Of a stretch of DNA of 64,000 bases, positions 17,529 to 27,091 are shown piece by piece (position 1 is the first letter of the stretch; each line of letters starts with the position of its first letter). The DNA is from 20CM-2-55-15 sp963738025 (GTDB lineage Bacteria; Acidobacteriota; Terriglobia; 20CM-2-55-15): NCBI GenBank assembly GCA_963738025.1, contig CAVTWA010000013.1:1-64000 (forward strand), in the 5' to 3' direction. The translations under genes and the position numbers were made by a program. Below the pieces are notes generated by a model, which ran no database searches, was not told the DNA's origin, and saw only the letters and a list, made by a program, of their open reading frames with translations.

Positions 17529-19338
17529 CCTGAATTATGCACATGAGCGCGTGGAGATGAGGGTCGGATGAAAAGAACCATTTGGTGACCCCGAAAAAAC
17601 GGGATAAAAAGCGAATTTCTCTGAGGGCCAACTCGGAGGAATTCCATCCCGGGAGGTCACCCAAATGGTGATGAACGACAAGAAGCATAGAGAGAAAACG
17701 CCTGCCAGACAAGCGTTTCAAGACACACATTGGCAACCCAATAAAATCGGGCCTTCGACGCCGTTCGAGTTTAACGGGAAGAATCTGACCGCTTATGGCG
17801 GATTACTTCCTGTGGCGACGATGCTGGAGAAGTTGGGATTCAAAGAGTTAGTCGAAAACACCATCACGTGCAGTCGCGAGACGCGAGTGATGAGCCTTTA
17901 CAAATTCGTGTTGGGCATTGTGCTGGGCCTCTACATCGGATTTCCGCGTTTGAATCAACTGCGCTTTATCGCTCATGATCCGATGTTGACGGGGATTCTC
18001 TCAGAACCGAGACTGCCGCCGCAGTCGACGCTGTGGCGCTTCCTGACATCGTTGCACCTGAACGTGACGATGCAAATCCTGAAAATCCAACGCGCCATGC
18101 GGCAGCGTGTATGGCAAGCGGCCAACATCCGGCTGAAAGCAGTAACGCTGGACACCGACACGACGGTGCACACGCTCTACGGCAATCAGATGGGGGGCCG
18201 CAAAAGTTATAATCCGAAAAACAAAGGCAAGAAGAGCTACCAGCCGATGCTGACCTTCATTGCGGAAACGCGGGAATACCTATGGGGCGAATTGCGTAAT
18301 GGCGATCGTCCGACCGGCAAGCAGGTCTATGAGCATCTGAAGAACGCCATCGCCGCGCTGCCCGAAGGCATCCACGACATATCGGCACGGGCCGATTCGG
18401 GATTTTATTGTGCCGAAGCCGTCCAGGCTTACGAAGAGGCAAACTGCGGATTCGTGATCGTCGCACGCAAAACCTCACGATTGGTCGAACAACTCGAGCA
18501 GGCAGACTGGAAACCGTCGCCGAAAACGGATGCCAATGAACAATGCGAGTTTGTCTATCAACCGGAGGGCTGGACAAAAGCGCACCGGTTTATCGCCTTG
18601 CGTTACGACAAGAACGAAGAACACGAACCGCAGGATGAGGTTCAATATCAGCTGTTTGAAACGCGGCCTTATAAATACAGAGTGTTCGTGACGAACCTGA
18701 AAGATCCAGTCCCACTGGTCGTGTGGTTCTATAACCAACGCGCTGGCGCCGAGAATCTCATCAAAGAAGCCAACAATGATGCCGGGCTGGCGGCCCATCC
18801 ATCAGGCCGGTTTGACGTGAACCGGAATCACTTTCAGTTGGCCATGCTGGCTTACAACCTGAACGCCTGGCTGATGCTGTTCAACCGCGAACCGCAATCG
18901 GATGTCAACGCGCTGAAACACACGACTCTGGCGACCTCACGACTCCGTTTTCTCTTTATCGCGGCCAAGATCTGGCGTCATGCCGGCCGGACTGGAATCA
19001 GCTACAGCGATCACTATGAAGAGAAGACAGTCTTCCAGCGTTTGATGTCGCGGTTGCGCAACGTTGCGCCGCGACCGTCCGGCTTCAAGCCGGTCATCGT
19101 CGCGCCGCTTTGCTGATTCCCATTCGCCGCTGTGCATAGAAATTTATGCACCGACTGCAAATTAAACATGGGCTTGGAAAATGGGGAATCTACTTCAATT
19201 AATGATTGCTATGGAAGGCTAGTTCAACGCACACATCGGCGACGAATCACGCTGACAATCACCACACAACCGCGCTGAACAGTGCCTTCAGTGGGATCGA
19301 TGCCGTCGGAAACAGGGCAATTCTGTGCATAATTCAGG
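17529..19338 (+). mobile_element. IS1380-family insertion sequence, apparently complete
   Basis: The 1810-bp element has perfect 14-bp terminal inverted repeats, CCTGAATTATGCAC (17529-17542) and GTGCATAATTCAGG (19325-19338), flanked by the 5-bp target duplication TGCAA (17524-17528 and 19339-19343). It carries one transposase gene reading left to right. Ends, target duplication and ORF are intact, so it may still be mobile. Confidence 0.9.
17665..19116 (+). CDS. IS1380-family transposase
   Basis: A 483-residue DDE transposase. Recognisable blocks are the N-terminal YGGLLPVATMLEKLGF region, the first catalytic Asp in AVTLDTDTTVHTLYG followed by the family's KSYNPKNKGKKSYQPML, the second Asp in ISARADSGFYCAEAVQ, and the Glu in AENLIKEANNDAGLA. 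It ends with a basic tail. GGGAGG precedes the ATG at 17665, with a second ATG two codons later. Length and architecture match full-length family members; no frameshift is seen. It catalyses cut-and-paste transposition of its own element. Confidence 0.92.
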   Translation: MVMNDKKHREKTPARQAFQDTHWQPNKIGPSTPFEFNGKNLTAYGGLLPVATMLEKLGFKELVENTITCSRETRVMSLYKFVLGIVLGLYIGFPRLNQLRFIAHDPMLTGILSEPRLPPQSTLWRFLTSLHLNVTMQILKIQRAMRQRVWQAANIRLKAVTLDTDTTVHTLYGNQMGGRKSYNPKNKGKKSYQPMLTFIAETREYLWGELRNGDRPTGKQVYEHLKNAIAALPEGIHDISARADSGFYCAEAVQAYEEANCGFVIVARKTSRLVEQLEQADWKPSPKTDANEQCEFVYQPEGWTKAHRFIALRYDKNEEHEPQDEVQYQLFETRPYKYRVFVTNLKDPVPLVVWFYNQRAGAENLIKEANNDAGLAAHPSGRFDVNRNHFQLAMLAYNLNAWLMLFNREPQSDVNALKHTTLATSRLRFLFIAAKIWRHAGRTGISYSDHYEEKTVFQRLMSRLRNVAPRPSGFKPVIVAPLC

Positions 19339-19784
19339 TGCAACGCAATGCCAAAAACCATCTCTCCAAGGTCGACAGCTCCGAGTTTCAACAGCGATGG
19401 CGTGCCATTAAGTCCTCTTGGGATGTGGAAGTGGGTAATCGCCAGTTCGAAAAACTCTGCGATCGCTTCGCTAAGTCCTATCCCACCTGGATCGCCGAAC
19501 TCCGCAGGAAACGGCCTCATTACCTCGCCTTCTTGCAGTTCCCCGAATCTATCCGCAAATCCTTCTCCACCACCAACGTTGTCGAGGCCATCAACGGACA
19601 ATTAGAAATCATGCGCCGCAATAGTGGGGGGTACTTTCATTCCGAGGACACCTTGAAGTTCAAGCTCGGTATCGCTGTCTCATCCCTTGAGGACGGCCGC
19701 TGGAGAACCGGCGCCCGCAGCACCTTTGCCGTCCTTTCTCAGCTTAATGTCATGTTTCAATCCCGATTCGAGAGTGCCGCGTGA

Positions 19785-20615
19785 GGATATCAAACACAAC
19801 ATTATTGACAAGAGCCTTCTGCTGGCCAAAAGAAGGAGTCGTTAGTGCAAACCAAAAAGCGAAACCAACGATGCATCTCATCATCACCGCTCCCTCACGA
19901 TCAGGTATTCAAATCCATAATACAACCAGACCGGCACCTCGTTCAGTTACGCAACGTGCTTCGGCAACCTGCCTATCTCCGGCCCCGGCAGCAACCACGT
20001 TGGAACACCAACCTCTGTGCAGGTTCATATCTTGCCTGTCCATCCGACAGCTTTTCTCAAGGTTTACAACTATAGCGGACAAGTGGATTTGACCCTTTGT
20101 GTCTCCCGGCATTTCTACGGGTATCGTATCTCGGAGAAGTGCTTACGTGTTCAACGTCCGAGTGCTGCGAAGCTCAAGAGCGAGCCCCCCTGCCGGCCGT
20201 GGCTCTTTTATGGAAGCCGTTTATCAGCAATTGCACGCCCGTCAGTAGCACGTTCGGTGGCACGACTTTTGTAACAAAGAAATAACCTGTAGGAGACCGG
20301 TTGGTGACAACTCAAACAGACGAGTTAGGTAGTTTGAATTGAGCTGCATAATAGCAATTCTTCGTGCTGAGAGGGTTCCAAGAGGTTATAACTGCGAGGT
20401 TTACGAGTGTTGACTGAATGCGACATTACATGCGCCGCTGCAGTTGTCTTTCTGTTCTTCATGTTGGCTTCCATTCCTTAGGTTCGAGCCGAGGTCGCAT
20501 TCGACTTCATTATTAACGGTACGATTTCCGGCTGGAATCCCAACGGCCCGGCGCCCTCGCCTTCCTCAGCGTTTGTTTCCGCTATGTCCGGCATTTCAGA
20601 AAAGGAGAAGGGATT
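19785..20615. other. Degenerate region with secreted-protein remnants
   Basis: No intact gene. On the plus strand around 19915-20095 a frame reads TSFSYATCFGNLPISGPGSN and TPTSVQVHILPVHPTAFLKV, and 20135-20160 reads SAYVFNVRVL. Both resemble decayed pieces of 'NVTVVP'-type repeats of acidobacterial cell-surface proteins. Near 20500 a TINGTISGWNPN-like piece mirrors the TIGR03118 gene that follows. All are too broken to name with confidence. Confidence 0.35.
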
Positions 20616-21707
20616 ATGACTTCAGCATACTTGTCTAAGCGTTTTGTCCAGTCTGCGGCGTCATTCTTGCTTATGGCGGCCCTTTCGCCTGCCTGGCGAC
20701 GCCCGCCTTTGCTCAATATACAGTTACGAACCTGGTTTCCAATCAAAATGCCATCGGCTCAAATCCGGCAGACCCGGATTTAATCAATGGATGGGGCATC
20801 ACCTCGCTTGCGACCAGCCCTTTTTGGGTGAGCGACAACGGCACGGGGAAATCCACCCTTTATAACAGCCTGGGGCAGAAGCAGGGCCTGGTGGTCACGA
20901 TCCCCCCGGCGAGCGGAACAGGCCAGGGAACGCCGACCGGTGTTATCGGCAACACCACAGCCAGCAGCTTTGTCGTTTCGGTCACTCAGGGAGGCGTGAT
21001 GACATCGGGCAAGTCTGTTTTCATCTTCGCGACCCTGGACGGCACGATCAGCGGCTGGTCTCCTGCAGTCCTTCCGACTACTGCTGTCATCGCTCGCAAC
21101 CGGTCGGGTTTTGGAGCAAGCTATACCGCTCTTACACTATTCACGAACAGCCTCGGAACAAGCTTCCTTTACGCCGCCAACAACACTAATGGCGGAGGAA
21201 TCGACGTGTTCGATGGCGGCTTCAATTTCCTGTATACCGTCAGCGACGGACAGATTCCGCAGAAGTTTGCGCCATACGGAGCTCGGGTCATTGGTGACCG
21301 CCCTATGGGTAACATTCGCTGGCACCAACAAAGCAAATAGCGGCTTCGTGGACGTCTTCCAGATCAACAACGACGGGACGCTGACCAAACTCTTCGAGGC
21401 TAATGGCCCTCTGCATTCGCCATGGGGACTCGCTCAGGCCCCCTCTAACTTCGGTCCATTCAGCAATGCTGTTCTCGTTGCCAACAACATAAAGGACGGC
21501 GAGATCAACGCCTTCGATCCAGACACCGGAAATTTCCTCGGACACCTCGCCGATGGAAACGGCCGGCCAATTGCGATTAACCAATTGTGGGGATTGGAGT
21601 TCGGCAAAGGCGCCGGCGCCAACGGCGCCATGAACGAACTCTTCTTTACCGCAGGGCCGGATAACTATGCCAACGGATTATTCGGTGTAATCACCGTTAC
21701 GCCGTAG
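20616..21707 (+). pseudogene. TIGR03118-family secreted protein, two frameshifts
   Basis: The ATG at 20616 (GAAGGGA upstream) starts a signal peptide (SAASFLLMAALSPA). The frame then moves near 20690-20710 to one reading QYTVTNLVSNQNAIGSNPAD, INGWGITSLATSPFWVSDNG, FIFATLDGTISGWSP and FLYAANNTNGGGIDVFDG, then near 21290 back to one reading LWVTFAGTNKANSGFVDVF, LHSPWGLAQAP and QLWGLEFGKG up to the stop at 21707. These are the conserved blocks of TIGR03118 proteins, probable extracellular propellers of unknown function. Preservation is otherwise high, so two indels in an otherwise intact gene, either real or from sequencing, are the simplest reading. Confidence 0.8.
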
Positions 21708-21766
21708 CCTAGCCCGAAATGACTAGCGTGGGACTCTCCGATAACCGTGTTTGATCGGCATAGGGA

Positions 21767-21790
21767 CGGCGGTCGCCCGCCGCCCTTTAC
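21767..21790 (+). terminator. Probable terminator hairpin
   Basis: CGGCGG-TCGC-CCGCCG (21767-21782) is extended by a mismatch and two more G-C pairs and followed by CTTTACC. It lies 60 bases after the TIGR03118 gene and upstream of a convergent gene end. Confidence 0.45.
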
Positions 21791-21874
21791 CACACCCCCG
21801 TGGGGATTCGATGGCCGAGGCCGTTTATACCTCCTGTTTTCTCTCAGTAAGTCAGGTTGTAATGCTGGTTAAGT

Positions 21875-22420
21875 TTATCTCGCTGATCCGCCGGAACGCC
21901 GGTTGAACAGGTTCTCTGTGTGTACAAAGCCGGACATGTTCAGTTCCGGAACTCTAACCAGAGTCCAGCTACCGTCGCCGTCGATGACCTGCAGGTTGGG
22001 TTCGACGACCGTCCCTTCGTTAAGTACCGTCCGCACTGAGCCGCGCGTCGAATTGATAGAATATAGGGCGACGGAATCATTCGATATGGTTAGTAGCTGG
22101 CCCAAAAGCAGGCTCCGATCCGAAGCGCGACCGCCGGCGGAAGTTGTCCGCGGCTGGTCTACCTCCGCACCCTTCGTCACAGAAGGCGCCGAACTCGAGC
22201 CTCCTGCTTTTGATCCAGAATTGTTTGAAGTTGTGGCCGTGGTCTTCCGGACCTTGTCGCGTTTAGCTGCTTTTGGGTTGTCCGGCTGTTCCGTGGACTG
22301 GCTTTCTAATGCCGTCTCGTCCGGGAATACTACAGATCGGATTGTGCGTAACGGCGTCTTCAGGACTACCACGAACATTACGATGGACACAACAATCAAC
22401 AACAAGATAATCAGTTTCAA
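21875..22420 (-). CDS. Membrane-anchored SH3-like domain protein
   Basis: The product is about 181 residues. A TTG at 22420 preceded by AGGAG is the likelier start because it gives an N-terminal anchor at once (KLIILLLIVVSIVMFVVVL); an ATG at 22468 would add 16 residues with no ribosome-binding site. A low-complexity Ser/Thr/Lys linker follows, then a C-terminal bacterial SH3-like domain (VALYSINSTRGSVRTVLNEG, WTLVRVPELNMSGFVHTENL). It is anchored in the inner membrane with the SH3 fold probably outside, where such domains bind peptidoglycan. The partner is unknown. Confidence 0.7.
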   Translation of the reverse strand: MKLIILLLIVVSIVMFVVVLKTPLRTIRSVVFPDETALESQSTEQPDNPKAAKRDKVRKTTATTSNNSGSKAGGSSSAPSVTKGAEVDQPRTTSAGGRASDRSLLLGQLLTISNDSVALYSINSTRGSVRTVLNEGTVVEPNLQVIDGDGSWTLVRVPELNMSGFVHTENLFNRRSGGSAR

Positions 22421-22534
22421 CGTATGCTCCTGCCCGATAAAACTGCCGGCAACCCAATAATCCGGCATTCATGAATACCCGGCTATCGTTCAAACGTGCT
22501 ATATCGATCAAGAATCAGTCGAATAAGCACAACT

Positions 22535-22960
22535 TCAACCCGTGATCTTCGCATGGAGGCCTGTGATCAGGCATTTCATGGAAAGATGAGAGCCATGAAA
22601 CACTTTCGTGAAAACCGACAGGAGTTGTCGCCTTGACGCTGGGCGTATAACAACGACATCCATTTTGCCGTCGTTGATTTCGACGAGGCGACACATTCGC
22701 AACCGGTCGCCGGCGAACTTCGTGTTGCATCCCAGGACGAGTAGGAACTCACCCTCGATTGGTTGGCCTTCCAGGGTAATCTTCGCCCGGCGAGGCCACG
22801 ACCAGATGATCGCCATCAACGAAGCCACAGCGTATCGAGATGAACCAAGCCAGCGAAGCTTTTCCGCCATACGATTGATGTCCGAGGCGACGCCCCAACC
22901 CACAATGTGGAAACAATAGACGATCTCACTGCCCATGGTGACCTGAGCAATGGCGAGCCC
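22535..22960 (-). pseudogene. YegS/BmrU-like lipid kinase, C-terminal fragment
   Basis: The minus strand keeps VYCFHIVGWGVASDINRMAE, LRWLGSSRYAVASLMAI, RAKITLEGQPIEGEFLLVLG, CNTKFAGDRLRM and INDGKMDVVVIRPASRRQLL, the second domain of diacylglycerol-kinase-type lipid kinases. The N-terminal catalytic domain with the GGDGT loop is missing, and the C-terminal strands are cut by a stop at 22535. Non-functional remnant. Confidence 0.7.
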
Positions 22961-23122
22961 ACAAGTCCCGCCACTTGCGATGGCTGACAGCCGGCACCTT
23001 TCGCCTAACACGTTAGTGGGATCGCATTTCTCTTTTGATTCCTTGTAAAGTGGGGGACGACTGAACGCTGAAATTGAGCGTTCCGGGACAAATAAATCAA
23101 ATAGAGGCAGGAAAGGCAAGAT

Positions 23123-23353
23123 ATGGCATTACACAAGATGCGCGTACTGTGTGCAGACGGAGACAAAACGGTTGCAGAATGGGATCCTGAAACCATCAGT
23201 CACGAGCAGTTGGATCGTATAGAAGCCGAGTTCAATTCCAAAATACGGCAAGGCTTTTTAGCGGCTGACTTGACGGATGGACGTAATGTTTTAATCAATA
23301 AATTCAATCGCAATGCAGACACTTTGCTGATCCCCCGCGTGCAGGGTGGATAA
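23123..23353 (+). CDS. Small protein of unknown function (first gene of a pair)
   Basis: A 76-residue soluble product, MALHKMRVLCADGDKTVAEW at the N-terminus, then a helix (SHEQLDRIEAEFNSKIRQGF) and a short strand pair (LAADLTDGRNVLINKFN, TLLIPRVQGG). No family name can be given. An AGGAAAGG-type ribosome-binding site precedes the ATG. Its stop overlaps the ATG of the next gene (TAATG), so the two are translationally coupled. Size and fold pattern are compatible with a small adaptor or an antitoxin-like protein, but nothing proves this. Confidence 0.65.
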   Translation: MALHKMRVLCADGDKTVAEWDPETISHEQLDRIEAEFNSKIRQGFLAADLTDGRNVLINKFNRNADTLLIPRVQGG

Positions 23354-23784
23354 TGCTCGAATCGCAACTTTCGGGCAGCGGCGTCCGTCAGGAGGAGATC
23401 ACGGACCGCGGTTCGCCCTCATTCAAGGCGCGCGAACTCCTCTGTGCAATTTTGCCCGCCGCTGCGCGTGAAGAGCTCCGGGCTCAGGACGCCTTTTATT
23501 ATAGGGGCAAGAGAGTGACTTATCGGATTTGCCGTTCATCGCAGACGGAGATCTACTGGAACGGCCATCTCAGTGCCAATGCCTGCCTGCAGCTCACAGT
23601 ACCGACTCCTGGTTATGACCGGATGATTGCGGAGTACTTGATTCTGAATACTGATGAGACTCTTTACTGGAGCAAGGCAAACATCCTTCCGTTAAAACGT
23701 TTCGCCGTTGGTCATCCGGAGCTCCTGTTAAGCGCGCTGAATTTCGTTCTGCTGATCAAACTTGTCGTCGAGTACCTCATGTAA
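23353..23784 (+). CDS. Protein of unknown function (second gene of a pair)
   Basis: A 143-residue product. The N-terminal half contains FKARELLCAILPAAAREELR and DAFYYRGKRVTYRICRS, suggesting a compact alpha/beta domain; the middle has YDRMIAEYLILNTDETLYWS; the C-terminus is hydrophobic (LLLSALNFVLLIKLVVEYLM) and may be a membrane segment. It overlaps the preceding 76-residue gene by one base and is probably made in equal amounts with it. I do not recognise either protein. Confidence 0.6.
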   Translation: MLESQLSGSGVRQEEITDRGSPSFKARELLCAILPAAAREELRAQDAFYYRGKRVTYRICRSSQTEIYWNGHLSANACLQLTVPTPGYDRMIAEYLILNTDETLYWSKANILPLKRFAVGHPELLLSALNFVLLIKLVVEYLM

Positions 23785-25408
23785 CGGAACGAGGTCCTCC
23801 TTGCTTGTAGTCCCCGGGCGTAATGCCACGCATGTTGATCGTGACTGAAGTGATTGCCTCGCAAATAGTACTCGTACGCCTTCGCGTCGCGCCGGAGCGA
23901 GGCACTCACGACGTTGCGGTTCGATGCCTGAGTCGATGTCCGTCCACTTCTTTTTTATGGGGACAATATGCGTATTCGGTAAGAGCTGACAATAATTTTA
24001 CAAAATCTGTGCATTCGCGAGACGACTTCGGTCCACGGCTCCCGCTACAGTGCATCCTCACTGAGGAGGCTTCAATGACCCACAGGACACCGTGCGCTCT
24101 CTTGATCATTATCGTCCTCGCCGGCGGCGCAAACGCTCAGACCAAAGCATCGCATCCCAGCGCCACGGATGTTTCGCAGGTTTTCAACCCCCTTTTCGAC
24201 ATCTACTGCACGACGTGTCACAACCAGACGCGCAAGTCGGGTGGATTGGCGCTCGACAGTTTGAACACCGGTAATGTCGCCGAAAACACAGCCGAGTGGG
24301 AAAAAATGCTCCAGCGTATTCGCGCCCGGCGCGATCCGCCTATCGGCATGGCTCGGCCGGGCGACGCTCTCTACGAAACGGCAATCTCGACTGTCGAGCG
24401 AGCTCTGGATCACGCCTATCCTCAGAGTAAAACCCTCAAGGGCTCGAATCGGGTTTCGAGCGCCGAACTGGCCGTGCGCATGGCGAAATTCATCTGGAAC
24501 GAAGCTCCCGATTCCATTCTCCAGGACGCCGCGAAGAAAGGCGCCCTGGGAACGCCGGCCGGACTCGAACGACAGGTGCGCCGGATGCTGCAAGATCCCA
24601 AAGCGAACGCCCTCGTGACTGGGTTCTTCGAGCCGTGGGCTCTGGCGAATCCGCTAGACAAGGCTCAGAGCGTCGATGAAAATCTCCGGCAGGCTCTCGG
24701 AACCGAAACGCGGCTTTTCTTCGAAAGCCAGATCCATGAGGATCACAACGCGCTGGACCTGTGGACGGCGAACTATACCTTTATCAATGAGAGACTCGCG
24801 CGCCATTACGGAATTACCGGCATATCCAGAGACGAATTCCGGAAATTCACTTTCCCGGACAACACGCGCGGCGGAATTCTGGGTCAAGGCAGCTTTCTGA
24901 CCGCTACTTCCACCACCGACCGCACATCACCTGTAATGCGCGGAAAGACTATTTTGACAACCTTCTTCGGCATTGCTCCTCCGCCTCTGCTGCCTAACGT
25001 GCCCCCACTGAAGCCGAACGACAATCGCCCCATGCGTGAGGTGCTCCCCATTCTTAGGACCAAAAAACAGCATGATTAAGGTGGACCGCTGCCTCTTGAA
25101 AATGGGTTTATAGATTAACCGCCGTCGGGCCTGTGCGTAACTGTGAAAAAGCCGGAGCGGTTCTTGCGTAGGCTTTTTCAAGCAGCGGTGGAAATCATTA
25201 ACAAGAAGTTGCCGAAGGCCACCTTTATCGATTTCCACCGCTGCGGCAGTTTCCACAGGCCTCCCCTTCCCGAACCTTTCTTTCTTTTTGGTTCTTTTTC
25301 TTTCTTTGTCCAAATTCGACTTCCCGCCGAGAAATAATTTCGCGCCACGTTCGTTTATAGACGACGTTCGAGACCCCGACCGACTCTCAGCCTGGCGTGA
25401 ATTCAGCC

Positions 25409-26268
25409 TCACCGCGGTTTCTTCCGCGCTTGGAAGTAGATCGCGGCCGGCGTTTGATAACCCAATGCCTGATGCGGGCGCTCGTGATTGTAAAAACCAA
25501 AATAGATTTTCAGATTCGCCATCGCTTCCGGCACGTCCACGTAGTCTTTCAAATAGATCTCTTCGTATTTCACCGTCCTCCACAAACGTTCGATGAAAAT
25601 GTTGTCCATCACGCGTCCACGCCCGTCCATGCTGATGTCGACGCCGTGATCCGCCAACCGGCTTGTGAAATCGTGGCTCGTGAACTGCGATCCCTGATCC
25701 GTATTGAAGATATCCGGGCGCCCACACTCCAAAGCCCAGTTCAACGCTGAAACGCAGAATGACGTTTCCAGAGAGACCGATACTTCCCACGCCAGCACAT
25801 AGCGGCTGAACCAGTCCATCACTGCCACCAGGTAGATGAATCCCCCGTGCAATCGAATGAAGGTGATGTCGCTGCACCACGCCTGGTCCGGCCGGCTGAT
25901 GGTCAAATCCCGCAACAGATACGGGTAAATCTTGTGTCCCGGCGCCGGAAGCGACAGCCGCGGCTTGGCATAGATCGCCTCCAATCCCATCAGACGCATC
26001 AACCGTCGTACCCGCTTCGGATTGACTGGGTATCCTTGCTCGTCCAGCCACCAGACCATCTTTCGGACCCCGTAAAATGGCGTCCGCGTGTATTGCTCGT
26101 CCAACAGTCGCATCAATCGCAGATTTTCGGCCGTTTCCCTGGCCGCTTCGTAGTACAGTCCCGACCGCCACACGCCAGCCAATCCGCACTGCTGCCGAAT
26201 GCTCAGTTCGTTGTCTAAGGAAATCCATTCCCGCCTCTGGCTTAACGCGACAGGCCGGACTTTTTTTT
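25409..26268 (-). CDS. IS3-family transposase OrfB (integrase core)
   Basis: The rve-type DDE domain is intact: RTPFYGVRKMVWWLDEQGY and RVRRLMRLMGLEAIYAKPR in the HTH_21 part, then AWCSDITFIRLHGGFIYLVA (first Asp), IFNTDQGSQFTS (second Asp), and MDNIFIERLWRTVKYEEIYL (Glu), ending with the PHQALGYQTPAAIYF tail. The frame is open upstream to an A8 run (26261-26268 on the plus strand as T8) where a -1 slip from OrfA would give one OrfAB protein. A free-standing start would be the ATG at 26182. It catalyses transposition of this element. Confidence 0.9.
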
Positions 26269-26541
26269 CAACCAGTCGACTTCGACCTGCAATTGCCCGA
26301 TCTGCTGGTACAGCTCCGCCCTCAACGCACTTTCAGTCGTGTCGGGTTGCGATCGCCGATCTGCAAACACCGACGGCACTCCATCAATCGCTTGCCGCTT
26401 CCAGTTTGTGACTTGATTGGGGTGCACTCCGTAATGCGACGCGATCTCCTGGATCGTCTTCTGACCTTTAATCGCTTCCAGCGCTATTCTCGCCTTCATT
26501 TCGGCGCTGAAACTTCGCCTCTGCTTCGACCTCGTGTTCAT
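26242..26541 (-). CDS. IS3-family transposase OrfA (helix-turn-helix)
   Basis: A 99-residue HTH_Tnp_1 protein: RRSFSAEMKARIALEAIKGQ, then the recognition helix in EIASHYGVHPNQVTNWKRQA, then a leucine-zipper-like C-terminus (LRAELYQQIGQLQVEVDWL). It ends just after the A8 slippery run that should produce the OrfAB fusion by -1 frameshifting. It binds the element ends and, alone, usually modulates transposition. Confidence 0.9.
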   Translation of the reverse strand: MNTRSKQRRSFSAEMKARIALEAIKGQKTIQEIASHYGVHPNQVTNWKRQAIDGVPSVFADRRSQPDTTESALRAELYQQIGQLQVEVDWLKKKSGLSR

Positions 26542-27091
26542 TCCTGCTCCGTTCCGAGGCCGCGATTTTACACCTTATTCACTGGTCCGATTTTTGGGGA
26601 GCACCTCAGCGCGCACGCATGCAGGAACATGCCAGCAATCCCGTATGCTCTAGTTGCCATCTCACCTTCGAACCGATGGGATGGGCGCTGGAGAATTTCA
26701 ATCGTGTGGGTCAATGGCGAAATACCGACGCAGGTGAAACCATCGATGCCTCGGGCAGCTTCATCGATGGTTCGAAATTCAACGGGCCCGCAGAATTGCG
26801 GGCTGGTCTGGTGAAATACAAGGCCGCCTATTATTCGAATGTCACGCAGAAACTCCTTGCCTACGCCCTGGAGCGTCCGCCGAAGTTATGGAACCTGGAC
26901 GATTACGAGATGCCGTCGGTCCGCGAAATCCTCCGCGAGGCCGCGGCCCATGATTACCGGTGGTCCTCCATCGTTCTCGGCATCGTGAAGAGTGATCCGT
27001 TTCAACTGAAAACGGGTGCCAGCAGCCAGGATTCCGAGGTTGCGCCGGTCCGAGCCTCACGATAGCGAGTCCCTGTAGGCGGGGTTTATGA

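Larger units (their letters stand above)
17432..19784 (+). pseudogene. IS256 (mutator)-family transposase remnant split by an IS1380-type element
   Basis: The left part (17432-17528) ends with DDFSGLLPITQSFF then DVQLCAVHMQ; the right part (19344-19784) begins RNAKNHLSKVDS and continues with QFPESIRKSFSTTNVVEAIN and YFHSEDTLKFKLGIAV, the standard C-terminal half of mutator-type transposases. Removing 17529-19338 plus one TGCAA copy joins the halves in frame as VHMQRNAKNH. The N-terminal half of the transposase was already missing, so the gene was dead before or independently of the insertion. Confidence 0.85.
25037..26608 (-). mobile_element. IS3-family insertion sequence, complete
   Basis: The 1572-bp element ends in TGAGGTGCTCCCC on the left and its complement GGGGAGCACCTCA on the right, with further imperfect identity inward (GGACC in both). 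It is flanked by the 3-bp duplication GCG (25034-25036 and 26609-26611). Two overlapping transposase frames read leftwards. The insertion splits the cytochrome-like gene at 24075-27065. Confidence 0.92.
24075..27065 (+). pseudogene. DUF1592/DUF1588/DUF1585 cytochrome-like protein, interrupted by an IS3 element
   Basis: GAGGAGG precedes the ATG at 24075 and a signal peptide (TPCALLIIIVLAGGANAQ). A PSCyt-type haem motif CTTCH is at residues 45-49. A DUF1592-like block (NRVSSAELAVRMAKFIWNE, VRRMLQDPKANALVTGFFEP) and the start of DUF1588 (NYTFINERLARHYG, RGGILGQGSFLTATS) follow. The gene stops at an IS inserted after codon ATG-CG. From 26612 it resumes with a CSSCH motif in MQEHASNPVCSSCHL, then GWALENFN and a DUF1585 C-terminus. 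Excising 25037-26611 restores a continuous frame (RPMRARMQEH). The DUF1587 and DUF1595 parts of full-length relatives are missing, so this is a short form. Confidence 0.88.

Noticed and set aside
22998..23020. CTAAC-AC-GTTAG palindrome resembling attC cores
   Set aside because: The arms are adjacent, leaving no space for the L boxes and central region of an attC site.
24927..26228. A 433-codon minus-strand open frame
   Set aside because: It is a shadow across the IS3 OrfB gene and the antisense of the cytochrome-like gene; composition is Gly/Arg-rich without any family pattern.
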